Source: an uncultured Actinomycetes bacterium
GTDB lineage: Bacteria > Actinomycetota > Actinomycetes > Nanopelagicales > Nanopelagicaceae
Length of the DNA stretch: 64,000 nucleotides
Assembly (NCBI GenBank): GCA_903822425.1
Contig: CAIJOY010000018.1
Coordinates: 62,001-126,000, forward strand
Direction of reading: 5' to 3'
The notes below the pieces were generated by a model. It was not told the DNA's origin, ran no database searches, and saw only the letters and a list, made by a program, of their open reading frames with translations. The position numbers and the translations under genes are program-made. This document shows, one piece after another, positions 1 through 9,386 of this stretch. Every line of letters starts with the position of its first letter. The stretch's first letter is position 1.

Positions 1-504
1 GACGTGTCTACCGGTGTCCCATTTTTTGATCACATGCTCGGTCAATTGGGAAAACACTCAGGGTTTAACTTGATGGTACGCACCACTGGGGATGTGGAAG
101 TGGACTCCCACCACAGCGTTGAAGATACTTCGCTGGCATTTGGGCAAGCACTACGTGAAGCCCTTGGAGATAAAGTAGGGATTCGCAGATTTGGTGATGC
201 GATGGTGCCTTTGGATGAAGTGTTGGTTCAAGCGGCAGTTGATCTTTCTGGCAGGCCATATTTAGTACATCGCCAACCTGAAATTGTTGAATTAATTGGG
301 ACGTTTGATACAACACTTGGCCGACATATTTGGGAATCCATCGTGGCTGAGGCGCACATCGCACTCCACGTTCGCGTTCTTGAAGGTCGCAATGCCCACC
401 ATGTTATGGAAGCCCAATTCAAGGCAGTGGCTCGCGCACTGCACGATGCTGTCCGCCTAGATAGCAATATTTCCGGAATTCCATCGACAAAGGGTGCTCT
501 TTGA
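1..504 (+). CDS. hisB: Imidazoleglycerol-phosphate dehydratase, 5' truncated by window edge
   Basis: Sixth step of histidine synthesis: dehydrates imidazole-glycerol phosphate to imidazole-acetol phosphate in the cytoplasm. The visible 167 residues contain the family hallmarks VPFFDHML near the left edge, DSHHSVEDT, and the second metal-binding half with EAHIALHV and NAHHVMEAQFKA. The frame is open from base 1, so the GTG at 4 is an internal valine and about 30 N-terminal residues lie outside the window. It lacks the phosphatase domain of the enterobacterial bifunctional enzyme, as usual in actinobacteria. Its TGA overlaps the hisH TTG start in TTGA. Confidence 0.97.
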   Translation, partial: DVSTGVPFFDHMLGQLGKHSGFNLMVRTTGDVEVDSHHSVEDTSLAFGQALREALGDKVGIRRFGDAMVPLDEVLVQAAVDLSGRPYLVHRQPEIVELIGTFDTTLGRHIWESIVAEAHIALHVRVLEGRNAHHVMEAQFKAVARALHDAVRLDSNISGIPSTKGAL

Positions 505-1109
505 TCGCAATTCTTGATTACGGATCTGGCAATCTTCGTTCGGCACAACGAGCTTTTGCTTCAACGGGTGAAGATGTCATCGTCACATCAGATCATCGAA
601 CTGCGGTTGAAGCGCAAGGTTTAGTTGTTCCTGGTGTCGGAGCATTTGCTTCGTGTATGCAGGGATTACTCACGATCAATGGCGATTCCATTATCCGTGA
701 GCGGCTTGCTTTAGAACGTCCTACCTTAGGCATCTGCGTTGGCATGCAGATACTTTTTGAATCTGGAACAGAGTCATCACTTTCTTACCCTCACGGTGGT
801 TTAGGGATAGGAATTTGGGCCGGCACAGTCAATCGTATGTTGGCACCAGTGCTACCGCACATGGGGTGGAACACCACGACCTCCTCTCACGGGTCAACTC
901 TTTTTAAGGGAGTAGAGAATGAATCTTTCTACTTCGTTCACTCATACGCCGCAACAAGAAGTGCAGGACAGAAGCAGGCATGGAGTGATTACGATCAAAA
1001 ATTTCTTGCCGCTGTCGAGGATGGCGCGATCTGTGCAACTCAGTTTCATCCAGAAAAGTCAGGCAAGGCAGGACTGAAATTAATTGAGAATTGGATTGGC
1101 TCATTATGA
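501..1109 (+). CDS. hisH: Imidazole glycerol phosphate synthase, glutaminase subunit
   Basis: Class I glutamine amidotransferase that feeds ammonia to HisF. At 202 aa it has normal family length. The nucleophile is in LGICVGMQ (about C79) and the His-Glu pair is in QFHPEKSG near the C terminus. The start is TTG at 501, overlapping the hisB stop by four bases; no other start is needed to cover the conserved N terminus [10 protein letters not shown]. Overlapping junctions on both sides suggest translational coupling. HisF is two genes downstream, so both subunits of the complex are made from one transcript. Confidence 0.97.
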   Translation: MIAILDYGSGNLRSAQRAFASTGEDVIVTSDHRTAVEAQGLVVPGVGAFASCMQGLLTINGDSIIRERLALERPTLGICVGMQILFESGTESSLSYPHGGLGIGIWAGTVNRMLAPVLPHMGWNTTTSSHGSTLFKGVENESFYFVHSYAATRSAGQKQAWSDYDQKFLAAVEDGAICATQFHPEKSGKAGLKLIENWIGSL

Positions 1110-1834
1110 AGTCAGCAACTTTTGATCTGCTTCCTGCCGTGGATGTTAAAGATGGAAAGGCAGTTCGATTGGTACAAGGAGAACTTGCTCGGGAAAGTAT
1201 CTACGGAAACCCACTTGAAGTTGCCCTAGAATTTCAAGCTTCTGGGGCTCAATGGATTCATTTAGTGGATTTGGATGCAGCTTTTGATCGTGGCAGTAAT
1301 TCTGCTCTCTTGGCAGAAGTTGTCGGTAAATTAGATATAGATGTTGAACTCTCAGGTGGCATACGAAATCAAGATTCCCTGGAAAAGGCACTTGCAACTG
1401 GTTGTCGACGTGTCAATCTTGGTACAGCAGCACTTGAGGATCCCGAATGGACCGCTCAAGCAATATTGAAATTTGGTGATCGTATTGCCGTTGGTCTGGA
1501 TGTTCGTGGTCACGTGTTGGCGGCGCGTGGATGGACTCAAGATGGAGGCGATCTATTTGAAACAATCACCCGATTAGATCGTGACGGATGTGCGAGATAC
1601 GTACTTACCGATGTTTCCAGAGATGGAACGTTAACGGGCCCGAATCTAGATTTGCTCAAGCAAGTGTGTGCCGTTACTCAAGTGCCAGTGATTGCAAGCG
1701 GTGGTATCTCTTCACTTTCAGATATTGCAGACCTAGTTGCCCTGCGTGAGAGCGGGGTAGAAGGGGCAATAGTTGGTAAAGCGCTCTATGCCGGGGCATT
1801 TACCTTGGAGCAAGCTTTAGAACTTACACGCTGA
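1106..1834 (+). CDS. priA: Phosphoribosyl isomerase A, probably bifunctional HisA/TrpF
   Basis: A (beta/alpha)8 barrel of 242 aa. HisA isomerises ProFAR; in actinobacteria the PriA form also does the TrpF step of tryptophan synthesis. The sequence is PriA-like: catalytic aspartates about D13 (AVDVKDG) and D169 (LTDVSRDGT), and the RGWxxDGGDL stretch (R141, W143) that in PriA binds either substrate. The ATG at 1106 overlaps the hisH TGA in ATGA; a TTG at 1091 would extend it by five non-conserved residues and is not preferred. The trp genes follow in the same run without a trpF, which supports dual function. Confidence 0.93.
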   Translation: MKSATFDLLPAVDVKDGKAVRLVQGELARESIYGNPLEVALEFQASGAQWIHLVDLDAAFDRGSNSALLAEVVGKLDIDVELSGGIRNQDSLEKALATGCRRVNLGTAALEDPEWTAQAILKFGDRIAVGLDVRGHVLAARGWTQDGGDLFETITRLDRDGCARYVLTDVSRDGTLTGPNLDLLKQVCAVTQVPVIASGGISSLSDIADLVALRESGVEGAIVGKALYAGAFTLEQALELTR

Positions 1835-2607
1835 TGACTTTATCTATTCGCATTATTCCTTGTTTAGATGTCACCGACGGACGTGTTGTCAAAGGAATCA
1901 ACTTTACTAATTTGCAAGATGCGGGAGATCCCGTGGAGTTGGCTGCTCTTTATGATTCCGAAGGAGCAGATGAGTTAACTTTCCTAGATATTTCGGCTAG
2001 TAGCTCAGATCGAGAGATCACCTTAGACATCGTCGGTAAGACCGCTGATAAAGTTTTTATACCTCTCACCGTGGGCGGCGGAATTCGTAGCGTGGAAGAT
2101 GTAGATCGTTTATTGCGCGCAGGGGCAGATAAAGTTTCTATCAGCACTGCCGCTGTTGCTCGACCTGAACTAATTTCAGAGATCGCCGATAAATTTGGAT
2201 CCCAAGTATTGGTTCTTTCTGTGGATGCTCGCCGAGCAAATACCGATTCCGGATTTGAAATCACAACTCATGGTGGACGCCAAAGCGCACGGATGGACAT
2301 GGTGACTTGGGTGCAACGTGCATGCGCACTGGGAGTGGGGGAGATTCTTCTTAATTCGATGGATGCCGATGGAACGCGATCCGGATATGACATTGCCATG
2401 ATTGCATCAGCGCGCGCAGTTGCAACTGTGCCGTTAATTGCCAGCGGCGGGGCGGGAAATCTAGAGGATTTCGAAGCAGCACTAGAAGCCGGAGCAGATG
2501 CCCTATTGGCGGCGAGCGTCTTTCACTTTGGCATCCATCGAATTGGTCAAGTCAAGAGCCATCTCAAGGCAGCCGGTTATCCCATTCGCGAGGCGAGTAT
2601 TCAATAG
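1834..2607 (+). CDS. hisF: Imidazole glycerol phosphate synthase, cyclase subunit
   Basis: Cyclase partner of HisH; converts PRFAR plus ammonia to IGP and AICAR. The 257-aa barrel starts [16 protein letters not shown] with catalytic D12, and has the second conserved aspartate in VLSVDARR and the phosphate loop VGGGIR. The ATG shares one base with the priA stop (TGATG). Length and motifs are canonical. Homologous to and probably derived from the same half-barrel duplication as PriA next to it. Confidence 0.98.
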   Translation: MTLSIRIIPCLDVTDGRVVKGINFTNLQDAGDPVELAALYDSEGADELTFLDISASSSDREITLDIVGKTADKVFIPLTVGGGIRSVEDVDRLLRAGADKVSISTAAVARPELISEIADKFGSQVLVLSVDARRANTDSGFEITTHGGRQSARMDMVTWVQRACALGVGEILLNSMDADGTRSGYDIAMIASARAVATVPLIASGGAGNLEDFEAALEAGADALLAASVFHFGIHRIGQVKSHLKAAGYPIREASIQ

Positions 2608-2621
2608 GGCAGAATAAGCAC

Positions 2622-2972
2622 ATGGCCGCGATGGAAGTTCCTGCACATATCCGAGGTCTATTAAAAGATCCTGATGCACTCATTGCGGCAATTGCACAAG
2701 ATGCGACTACTCACGAAGTATTAATGCTGGCGTGGATGAACCAAGAAGCACTTGCTATGACAATCGAAACCAGACGCGCAACGTACTGGAGCAGAAGCCG
2801 CCAAGAAATATGGGTCAAGGGCGAAATCTCTGGCCACACGCAAAGTGTTGAATCCATTTCACTCGATTGCGATGCAGATGCATTGCTCTTGCAAGTGCAC
2901 CAAATTGGGGTGCCGTGCCATACCGGCGCCGCTACCTGTTTTCATCAACCCATCGAAGTTACTGTTCAATGA
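2622..2972 (+). CDS. hisI: Phosphoribosyl-AMP cyclohydrolase
   Basis: Opens the adenine ring of PR-AMP in histidine synthesis; a Zn/Mg enzyme. At 116 aa it is the stand-alone HisI, without a fused HisE pyrophosphohydrolase. Visible motifs are [25 protein letters not shown], the metal site DCDADALL and the cysteine pair around [11 protein letters not shown]. The ATG at 2622 is used; ATG 2631 is an alternative that keeps all motifs. Fourteen bases separate it from hisF, and its TGA overlaps the trpE ATG, joining the his and trp genes in one probable operon. Confidence 0.97.
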   Translation: MAAMEVPAHIRGLLKDPDALIAAIAQDATTHEVLMLAWMNQEALAMTIETRRATYWSRSRQEIWVKGEISGHTQSVESISLDCDADALLLQVHQIGVPCHTGAATCFHQPIEVTVQ

Positions 2973-4453
2973 AACTCGAACAATTTCGCGAATACGCCAA
3001 GGAGTACAACGTAATTCCTGTTTCTCGCACCTTGCTCGCTGATAGCGAAACACCCCTTGGGATTTATCGCAAATTGGCACAGAATAAACCCGGAACATTT
3101 CTTCTTGAATCCGCCGAGCACGGAGGAGTTTGGTCACGCTATTCCTTTATTGGAGTACATAGCGAAGCAACGCTGACGGAGGAAAAAGGTCTCGCGGTTT
3201 GGGAGGGCACTGCTCCAGCAGGTGCCCCAAAGGCAATCCCAGTATTGGATGCCCTTCGGATCGCAGCCCAGCATTTACGCTCGCCAAATATTCCCGGCCT
3301 ACCGCCATTGACTGGTGGACTTGTTGGTTACATGGGTTATGACTGCGTGCGAGGGCTAGAAAAGCTACCGAATCTTTCTAAGAAAGATCTTCCAATTCCA
3401 GATTTAGCTTTTATGTTAACCAGTGATTTAGCTGTGATGGATCACAGTGAAGGAACCATCACTTTGATCGCAAATGCAATCAATTGGGATGGAAGCGATG
3501 AACGTGTTGACAGTGCTTGGAATGCAACACAGGAACGACTTGACCGCATGCAAAAAGACTTGTTAGCGCCGTCTGATGCCGAGATTGCCGAGCTCTCGGT
3601 ACGCACGCCTCCAGTGTTTAGCCGAAATGTTCAAGATGAGGAATATTGTGAGAAAGTACTGAAGATTAAAGAAGAAATCATTGCTGGAGAAGCTTTTCAA
3701 GTTGTGCTCTCCCAAAGGTTCTCCATTGATTGCACCGCGGATGCGTTGGATGTGTATCGCATGTTGCGTTTGCACAATCCAAGCCCCTACATGTTTATCT
3801 TGCGCTTACGTGATGGAGTAGATGTCGTTGGATCAAGTCCGGAAGCATTGGTAAAAGTAACTGGTCGAGAAGTCCTTATTCACCCGATCGCAGGTACTCG
3901 CAAACGCTCAGCCTCACCTGAAGAAGATCAGAGACTTGGCGAGGAACTTTTAGCCGATCCGAAAGAACGCGCTGAACATCTGATGTTGGTTGACCTTGGT
4001 CGCAACGACATAGGTCGAGTCTGCGCACCTGGCAGCGTTGAAGTAGTTGAATTTATGCACGTAGAACGTTATTCCCATGTCATGCATATTGTTTCAACGG
4101 TCACCGGAGAACTCGCATCCGACTCATCACCCGTTGATGCACTTTTTTCGGTCTTTCCAGCAGGCACATTATCTGGCGCACCTAAGCCTCGGGCGATGGA
4201 GATCATTGAAAAGTTTGAGCCTACTCGGCGTGGAATCTATGGCGGAGCAGTTGGCTATATAGATTTCACGGGCAACATAGATACCTGTATCGCGATTCGA
4301 ACCGCAGTGATTTATCAAAATAGAGCTTACGTGCAAGCTGGTGCCGGAATCGTGGCAGATTCAGTACCAGAATCGGAAAATCAAGAGTGCATCAACAAAG
4401 CTGCGGCCGTTCTTGGTGCTATCAACTCTGCTAATTCATTGAAAACTCTGTGA
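2969..4453 (+). CDS. trpE: Anthranilate synthase component I
   Basis: Chorismate-to-anthranilate step of tryptophan synthesis. The 494-aa product starts [18 protein letters not shown] and has the chorismate-binding core with [39 protein letters not shown] and GAGIVADS. The same frame is open further 5' (to 2867), but that stretch is hisI read in another frame. The ATG at 2969 overlaps the hisI stop in ATGA. The glutaminase partner TrpG and trpD are not in this window. A feedback-type motif LLES is present near the N terminus (residues about 48-51). Confidence 0.96.
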   Translation: MKLEQFREYAKEYNVIPVSRTLLADSETPLGIYRKLAQNKPGTFLLESAEHGGVWSRYSFIGVHSEATLTEEKGLAVWEGTAPAGAPKAIPVLDALRIAAQHLRSPNIPGLPPLTGGLVGYMGYDCVRGLEKLPNLSKKDLPIPDLAFMLTSDLAVMDHSEGTITLIANAINWDGSDERVDSAWNATQERLDRMQKDLLAPSDAEIAELSVRTPPVFSRNVQDEEYCEKVLKIKEEIIAGEAFQVVLSQRFSIDCTADALDVYRMLRLHNPSPYMFILRLRDGVDVVGSSPEALVKVTGREVLIHPIAGTRKRSASPEEDQRLGEELLADPKERAEHLMLVDLGRNDIGRVCAPGSVEVVEFMHVERYSHVMHIVSTVTGELASDSSPVDALFSVFPAGTLSGAPKPRAMEIIEKFEPTRRGIYGGAVGYIDFTGNIDTCIAIRTAVIYQNRAYVQAGAGIVADSVPESENQECINKAAAVLGAINSANSLKTL

Positions 4454-4632
4454 TGTTAAAGAACGCAACCATCTTCCTACTTGGATTGGGCGTAGCTTCC
4501 TATGGGATCTATCGAACCCTCAAACTTCCGTCTCGATACGAACGTTCTCATAATAAAGGCGCAAACCATGCACTCAGCACATGGAGTGCACTTGATCTAG
4601 GTATCGACCCGACAGAGTCAGAAAAATCATGA
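4453..4632 (+). CDS. Small single-span membrane protein, probable remnant of TrpE-associated membrane protein
   Basis: A 59-aa product with one hydrophobic segment (residues about 5-20) and a polar tail containing RYER and TWSALDLGIDPTE. It lies between trpE and trpC, overlapping both (TGATG and ATGA). In many actinobacteria this place is taken by a much longer membrane protein (Rv1610-like) whose tail, as I recall, ends in a WDALDxGxDPT-type motif. I infer a shortened relative keeping the last span and tail. Function unknown. It is real rather than spurious because of the two coupled junctions and the tail motif. Confidence 0.7.
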   Translation: MLKNATIFLLGLGVASYGIYRTLKLPSRYERSHNKGANHALSTWSALDLGIDPTESEKS

Positions 4633-5402
4633 GCGTTCTCGATGAAATAATTGCAGGCGTTCGCGAGGATTTGGCGCAGCGAAGATTGCCGCTTGCTCAA
4701 TTGCATGAACTAATGAGCACCGCGCCAAAAGTTTTGGATGCTCACACGGCTCTCCAAGGTGAGCAAGTACAAGTGATCGCTGAAGTAAAGCGCTCATCTC
4801 CGAGCAAGGGTGCGCTGGCACAGATCGAAGATCCCGCAGCGCTGGCCGGAAAATATGAGAGTGCTGGTGCTGCTGTAGTGAGTGTGCTTACTGAAAGACG
4901 TAAATTTGCAGGCTCACTTGCCGATCTAGATGCAGTGCGACAGGCAATTTCGATACCAATTTTGCGTAAAGATTTTATGGTTGATGAGTATCAATTTCTA
5001 GAAGCTCGCGCACATGGATCCGACCTTGTTCTTCTTATTGTTGCAGCACTCTCATCGAGTCAATTGAAAGATTATGCTGATCTCACTCAGGAATTAGGAA
5101 TGAGTGCACTTATTGAAGTACATACTCATGATGAACTAGAGCGAGCACTTGAGATTTCCCCAAAACTTGTCGGCGTGAATTCGCGTAATCTGAAAACTTT
5201 GGAAGTTGATCCGCAAGCATTTTCAGATCTCATCCCTCGTATCCCAGCCGGCATTCTCAAGGTAGCTGAATCCGGGATTTCAACGCGCAAAGATGTGGAG
5301 TTCGCTCGAGAGTGCGGAGCCGATGCTATTTTGGTTGGAGAAGCTTTGGTGCGCGGAGGTGATGCCGCTCTCACAATGCGCACACTCTTAGGTCAAGGGT
5401 AG
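4629..5402 (+). CDS. trpC: Indole-3-glycerol-phosphate synthase
   Basis: Closes the indole ring from CdRP. The 257-aa barrel has VIAEVKRSSPSKG, SVLTERRKFAGS, ILRKDFMVDEYQ, LVGVNSRNLKT and AESGISTRKDV, all family signatures including the catalytic lysines and glutamates. The ATG at 4629 overlaps the stop of the small membrane-protein gene in ATGA. No TrpF domain is fused, consistent with PriA supplying that step. Confidence 0.98.
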   Translation: MSVLDEIIAGVREDLAQRRLPLAQLHELMSTAPKVLDAHTALQGEQVQVIAEVKRSSPSKGALAQIEDPAALAGKYESAGAAVVSVLTERRKFAGSLADLDAVRQAISIPILRKDFMVDEYQFLEARAHGSDLVLLIVAALSSSQLKDYADLTQELGMSALIEVHTHDELERALEISPKLVGVNSRNLKTLEVDPQAFSDLIPRIPAGILKVAESGISTRKDVEFARECGADAILVGEALVRGGDAALTMRTLLGQG

Positions 5403-5414
5403 AGTTAAGCCATT

Positions 5415-6605
5415 ATGAGCAGCTCAGAAACTCTCGGCCACTTCGGCCCTTTTGGTGGACGATTCGTTCCAGAGGCTCTCATTGGGGCGCTTGATGAATT
5501 AGAAGCAGCACATAATTCAGCACTGAAGGATCCAGTTTTTCAAAAAGAATTGGCGCATTTACACACGACGTACACCGGACGTCCAAGTATTTTGACCGAA
5601 GTCCCACGATTTGCTCAGCATGCAGGTGGTGCACGCATCCTTCTCAAGCGCGAAGATCTGAACCACACTGGCAGTCACAAAATCAACAACGTATTGGGAC
5701 AAGCCTTACTGACAAAGCGTATGGGCAAAAAAAGAATTATCGCCGAAACTGGCGCGGGTCAACATGGAGTTGCTTCTGCAACTGCAGCCGCACTTTTTGG
5801 TCTTGAATGTGTTGTTTACATGGGCGAAGAAGATACCCGTCGTCAATCTCTTAACGTTGCTCGTATGAAATTACTTGGCGCGCAAGTTGTGCCAGTTACT
5901 GCTGGGTCTCGCACATTGAAAGATGCAATCAACGAAGCGATGCGTGACTGGGTCACCAACGTAGAGACAACACATTACCTGCTTGGAACAGTTGCAGGTC
6001 CGCACCCCTTTCCAACAATGGTCCGTGATTTTCATAAAATTATTGGAGAAGAAGCGCGCGCTCAAACTCTTGAATTAGTGGGTCGTTTGCCAGATGCGGT
6101 TTTGGCATGTATCGGTGGCGGATCAAATGCCATTGGAATTTTCCACGCATTTATTCCGGATAAGAATGTGCGACTCATCGGATTTGAAGCAGGTGGAGAT
6201 GGCGTAGAAACTGGGCGCCACGCGGCAACCATTTCTGGTGGAACAATCGGAGTACTCCACGGAACACGTTCTTATGTTTTACAAGATTCCAATGGTCAAA
6301 CAGTAGAGTCACATTCGATTTCGGCAGGATTAGATTACCCAGGGGTTGGACCAGAACACGCCTACCTCAATGACATTGGTCGCGCGGAGTATCGTCCAAT
6401 TACGGATGCTCAAGCAATGGAAGCTTTTGCTTTGCTTTGCAAAACTGAAGGCATTATTCCTGCAATAGAAACTGCACATGCTTTAGCTGGCGCGATGATT
6501 GTCGGAAAGGAACTTGGCCCTGAGTCAGTTCTCTTAATCAACCTTTCTGGTCGCGGGGATAAAGATGTACAGACTGCTGCCGACTATTTTGAAATCCCAT
6601 TATAA
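5415..6605 (+). CDS. trpB: Tryptophan synthase beta chain
   Basis: PLP enzyme joining indole and serine. The product is 396 aa. PLP lysine is about K89 in HTGSHKINN; the phosphate-binding loop is GGGSNAIG; the C-terminal serine-type stretch LSGRGDKD is present. It is a standard TrpB1. Twelve bases separate it from trpC. A TAGAGT hexamer lies nine bases before the ATG, a slightly long spacing for the leaderless pattern seen elsewhere here. The next gene, trpA, starts on the base after its TAA. Confidence 0.98.
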   Translation: MSSSETLGHFGPFGGRFVPEALIGALDELEAAHNSALKDPVFQKELAHLHTTYTGRPSILTEVPRFAQHAGGARILLKREDLNHTGSHKINNVLGQALLTKRMGKKRIIAETGAGQHGVASATAAALFGLECVVYMGEEDTRRQSLNVARMKLLGAQVVPVTAGSRTLKDAINEAMRDWVTNVETTHYLLGTVAGPHPFPTMVRDFHKIIGEEARAQTLELVGRLPDAVLACIGGGSNAIGIFHAFIPDKNVRLIGFEAGGDGVETGRHAATISGGTIGVLHGTRSYVLQDSNGQTVESHSISAGLDYPGVGPEHAYLNDIGRAEYRPITDAQAMEAFALLCKTEGIIPAIETAHALAGAMIVGKELGPESVLLINLSGRGDKDVQTAADYFEIPL

Positions 6606-7409
6606 ATGACTACTCAACTCGAGGATTTGTTCGTACAAACTAGAAGCGAAAATCGAGCTGCACTTATTGCATACATTCCCGCCGGCTTTCCATCGCAAGA
6701 GGGGTGCAAGAAAATTATTGCGGCTTTGGCTAAAGCTGGAGTAGATGCAGTAGAAATCGGATTCCCTTATAGCGACCCAGTGATGGATGGACCAACAATT
6801 CAAGAAGCTTCCGGAATTTCTTTAGCAAATGGCACGGGGGCTGCAGAAGTATTTTCAGCGTTGAAATCCGCACACGATGTTGGTTTGCCGGCTTTGGTAA
6901 TGACTTACTGGAATCCAATTGAAGCTTACGGAGTAGATAACTTTGCACAAGAGATGGCTCGCAATGGTGGATCTGGTGTCATCACGCCAGATCTCACGAT
7001 CGAGGAATCCGAAGGCTGGAAAAGTGCGACTGATGGCGCTGGTATCAATACTGTTTATGTCGTTGCACTTTCAACAAATGATGATCGATTAGCGCGTGTA
7101 ACCGCCCGTTGTTCTGGGTTTGTATATGCAGCCAGTTTGATGGGAGTAACTGGGGCTAGAACCACTATGTCATCAGGTGCCGAAGATCTCGTTAGCAGAA
7201 TTCGTACATGCTCTACCTTGCCTGTAGCAGTTGGCTTAGGTGTTTCAACTCGAGCACAAGCAAAAGAAGTTGCTGGGTATGCAGATGGGGTAATAGTGGG
7301 TTCTGCATTTATCAAAGTGATCCTCGAGGCCAAAACAGAAACTGACGCAATCGCTGCAGTGGATGTGCTTGCCCGCGAATTGGTAAAGGGAGTCAGGGAA
7401 GCGCGATGA
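6606..7409 (+). CDS. trpA: Tryptophan synthase alpha chain
   Basis: Releases indole from indole-glycerol phosphate and channels it to TrpB. The 267-aa barrel has the catalytic region EIGFPYSDPVMDGPTIQ with the conserved Glu and Asp, and the phosphate site GLGVSTRAQA and VIVGSAFIK. The ATG immediately follows the trpB stop with no intergenic base. Ends the contiguous trpE-C-B-A run; its stop overlaps the MauE-like gene in ATGA. Confidence 0.98.
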   Translation: MTTQLEDLFVQTRSENRAALIAYIPAGFPSQEGCKKIIAALAKAGVDAVEIGFPYSDPVMDGPTIQEASGISLANGTGAAEVFSALKSAHDVGLPALVMTYWNPIEAYGVDNFAQEMARNGGSGVITPDLTIEESEGWKSATDGAGINTVYVVALSTNDDRLARVTARCSGFVYAASLMGVTGARTTMSSGAEDLVSRIRTCSTLPVAVGLGVSTRAQAKEVAGYADGVIVGSAFIKVILEAKTETDAIAAVDVLARELVKGVREAR

Positions 7410-7861
7410 AACGCTTTGCGCCCTGGTTAGGACTAGCGGTTCGCTTATTTCTGGGCGGAGTTTTAGGCTATGCCGGGTATCTCAAAGCATTTAATCCCAG
7501 CAAAGCAAAAATGGCAGTGCGGGCCTATGAAGCGCTTCCTGTACCGATGGCTAATCTTTTAGGGATTTTGTTGCCGTGGTGTGAAATCGGACTTGGAATA
7601 GTTCTGATACTTGGAGTTGCAGTTCGCTATGCCTCTTTTATCTCAGCAGCATTGATGTTGCTCTTTGTGATAGCCATTGCCCAAGCAGCACTTCGTGGGC
7701 TATCTATCGATTGCGGCTGCTTTGGCGGTGGAGGCCAAGTGGCACCCGGTAAAACCAAATATTTGCTAGAGATTGCCCGTGATACAGGGTTAATCGCACT
7801 TTCGCTCTATTTATTTCGATACCCTACGACTCGTTTCGCACTTGAGAAAGAAGGATTCTAA
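7406..7861 (+). CDS. MauE/DoxX-like integral membrane protein
   Basis: A 151-aa membrane protein with about four hydrophobic segments (residues near 8-28, 48-70, 74-95, 122-140) and the motif DCGCFGGGG between spans three and four, typical of MauE-like proteins thought to handle disulfide or redox transfer. Its neighbour is a membrane-anchored DsbA-like thioredoxin that overlaps it (TAATG), so the two probably act together in extracytoplasmic thiol oxidation. The pair sits between trpA and lgt, as in other actinobacteria I recall. The exact substrate is unknown. Confidence 0.8.
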   Translation: MKRFAPWLGLAVRLFLGGVLGYAGYLKAFNPSKAKMAVRAYEALPVPMANLLGILLPWCEIGLGIVLILGVAVRYASFISAALMLLFVIAIAQAALRGLSIDCGCFGGGGQVAPGKTKYLLEIARDTGLIALSLYLFRYPTTRFALEKEGF

Positions 7862-8532
7862 TGGCTGCTCCAAAACCAGGCGGGGACAAGGTCACTCGAA
7901 ACATTGTGATCGGCATGGTGGTCTTTGTTGTCGGAGTCGGAGTTGCATTCTCCATGGTCTCTAGTAAATCAAGTTCTACTGGAGTGATTCCAGCAGCTGT
8001 TTCAAAATCTGAAGGATACGGAATTGTTTTTAATGGCGATCTCAAAGATAAGCCTGTCGTAGATTTGTGGGAAGATTTTCAGTGTCCCGTGTGCGGTCAG
8101 TTTGAGGCACTCAATGGTGCTTATATGCAACAACTCATTACCGAAAAACGCGCAAAGGTAGTATTTCATATTCTCTCCTTTATCGGTCCTGAATCGATCT
8201 TGGCTGCAAATGCTGGTGCCTGTGCCGCTGATGAGAATCAATTCTTGAAATTCCATTCATATTTGTATGCCACTCAATCTAAAACCGAAAACTCCGGATT
8301 GTGGAGTACTCAAGGTCTCATAACGGCTGGGGCGGCTACTTCGTTAACATCAGATACATTCAATAGATGCGTGACGGGTACTAAATACGCCGCGTGGGTC
8401 AACAATGTGGCAGCCGATGGCGCTGCTAAGAACATCAACTCGACCCCGACTGTTTTTGTGAACGGTAAAGAAATTGACCGCAATACTCAATACTTCGATG
8501 CTGCTGCATTCAAGAAGGCAGTGGAGGGCTAA
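7861..8532 (+). CDS. Membrane-anchored DsbA-family thiol oxidoreductase
   Basis: A 223-aa protein with a short cytoplasmic head, one hydrophobic anchor (about residues 14-33) and an extracytoplasmic thioredoxin fold. The active site is CPVC (C75-C78) in EDFQCPVCGQFE; the cis-proline loop is STPTVFVNGKEI. This is the DSBA-like/Thioredoxin_4 arrangement found widely in actinobacteria. It overlaps the MauE-like gene by one base and is followed 12 bases later by lgt. Likely oxidises or isomerises cysteines in exported proteins. Confidence 0.88.
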   Translation: MAAPKPGGDKVTRNIVIGMVVFVVGVGVAFSMVSSKSSSTGVIPAAVSKSEGYGIVFNGDLKDKPVVDLWEDFQCPVCGQFEALNGAYMQQLITEKRAKVVFHILSFIGPESILAANAGACAADENQFLKFHSYLYATQSKTENSGLWSTQGLITAGAATSLTSDTFNRCVTGTKYAAWVNNVAADGAAKNINSTPTVFVNGKEIDRNTQYFDAAAFKKAVEG

Positions 8533-8544
8533 GGAGCCCTTGTC

Positions 8545-9384
8545 ATGAATCGTTTTATTCCTACGCCTAGCATATCTTTGGTGAGCGTAGGTCCCTTTAC
8601 GATTCATTTTTATGCTCTCTGCATTGTTGCGGGTATAGCGGTTGCTATTTGGACTGGAGACAAGCGTTATCGCGCTAGAGGCGGTTCTGCCAACGTTGTT
8701 GCTGATGTTTCTATAGTTGCAATCCCAGCTGGAATTATCGGTGGGCGCATTTACCACGTGATTACATCTCCAGATGATTATTTTGGCACGTATGGCCGAC
8801 CTCTGGATGCATTCAAAGTATGGAATGGTGGATTAGGAATTTGGGGTGCAATTGCCCTCGGCACCCTGGCTGCTTGGTGGCAGCATGAGAGATTGAGAAA
8901 AAAAGGACGTGAAGGATTACTTTCTTTCGCTCATTTTGCTGATGCGCTTGCTCCTGGTGTTTTACTCGCTCAAGCCATTGGTCGATTTGGTAACTGGTTT
9001 AATGCAGAGCTTTTTGGCCGCCCGACAACGCTTCCTTGGGGTCTTGAAATTCCAATCTTCAATCGTCCTTTTGGCTACACCAAATTCGCAACATTTCATC
9101 CAACTTTTCTCTATGAGGCACTTTGGTGTGTCTTAGTGGCTTTTGTCTTGATCAAACTTGAGCGTAGATTCACAGCGGGACAGGGGTTCTTGTTTTATAT
9201 CGCTGCGTACTGCTTTGGTCGATTCTTTTTTGAAAGCATCCGGATAGATACCGCACACGTAATCGCAGGATTGCGAGTGAATGAATGGATGAGTATTTTT
9301 GTAGCTGCTGCTTCGAGTTATTTCTTTCTACGCGTTGGCAAATCTACAATCGCGCCATCAAGTGAAGAATCGGGTACTCTCTAA
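8545..9384 (+). CDS. lgt: Prolipoprotein diacylglyceryl transferase
   Basis: Integral membrane enzyme adding diacylglycerol to the lipobox cysteine of prolipoproteins. 279 aa with several spans. The signature GRFGNWFNAELFG (about residues 149-161) and the HP..LYEALW region are present, as is GGRIYHVI near residue 72. The ATG at 8545 follows a good AAGGAG site. One likely client in this window is the LivK-type lipoprotein at 18474. Confidence 0.96.
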   Translation: MNRFIPTPSISLVSVGPFTIHFYALCIVAGIAVAIWTGDKRYRARGGSANVVADVSIVAIPAGIIGGRIYHVITSPDDYFGTYGRPLDAFKVWNGGLGIWGAIALGTLAAWWQHERLRKKGREGLLSFAHFADALAPGVLLAQAIGRFGNWFNAELFGRPTTLPWGLEIPIFNRPFGYTKFATFHPTFLYEALWCVLVAFVLIKLERRFTAGQGFLFYIAAYCFGRFFFESIRIDTAHVIAGLRVNEWMSIFVAAASSYFFLRVGKSTIAPSSEESGTL

Positions 9385-9386
9385 CT
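9375..9386 (+). promoter_or_regulatory. Leaderless-type -10 box before the VIT gene
   Basis: TACTCT at 9375-9380 followed by six bases and the ATG at 9387; it lies inside the end of lgt. The spacing matches the other TANNNT-N6/7-start cases in this window. No Shine-Dalgarno sequence precedes this ATG. Confidence 0.5.

Noticed and set aside
2867-2968. N-terminal extension of trpE
   Set aside because: This is hisI read in another frame; the conserved TrpE N terminus begins at ATG 2969 with an ATGA junction.
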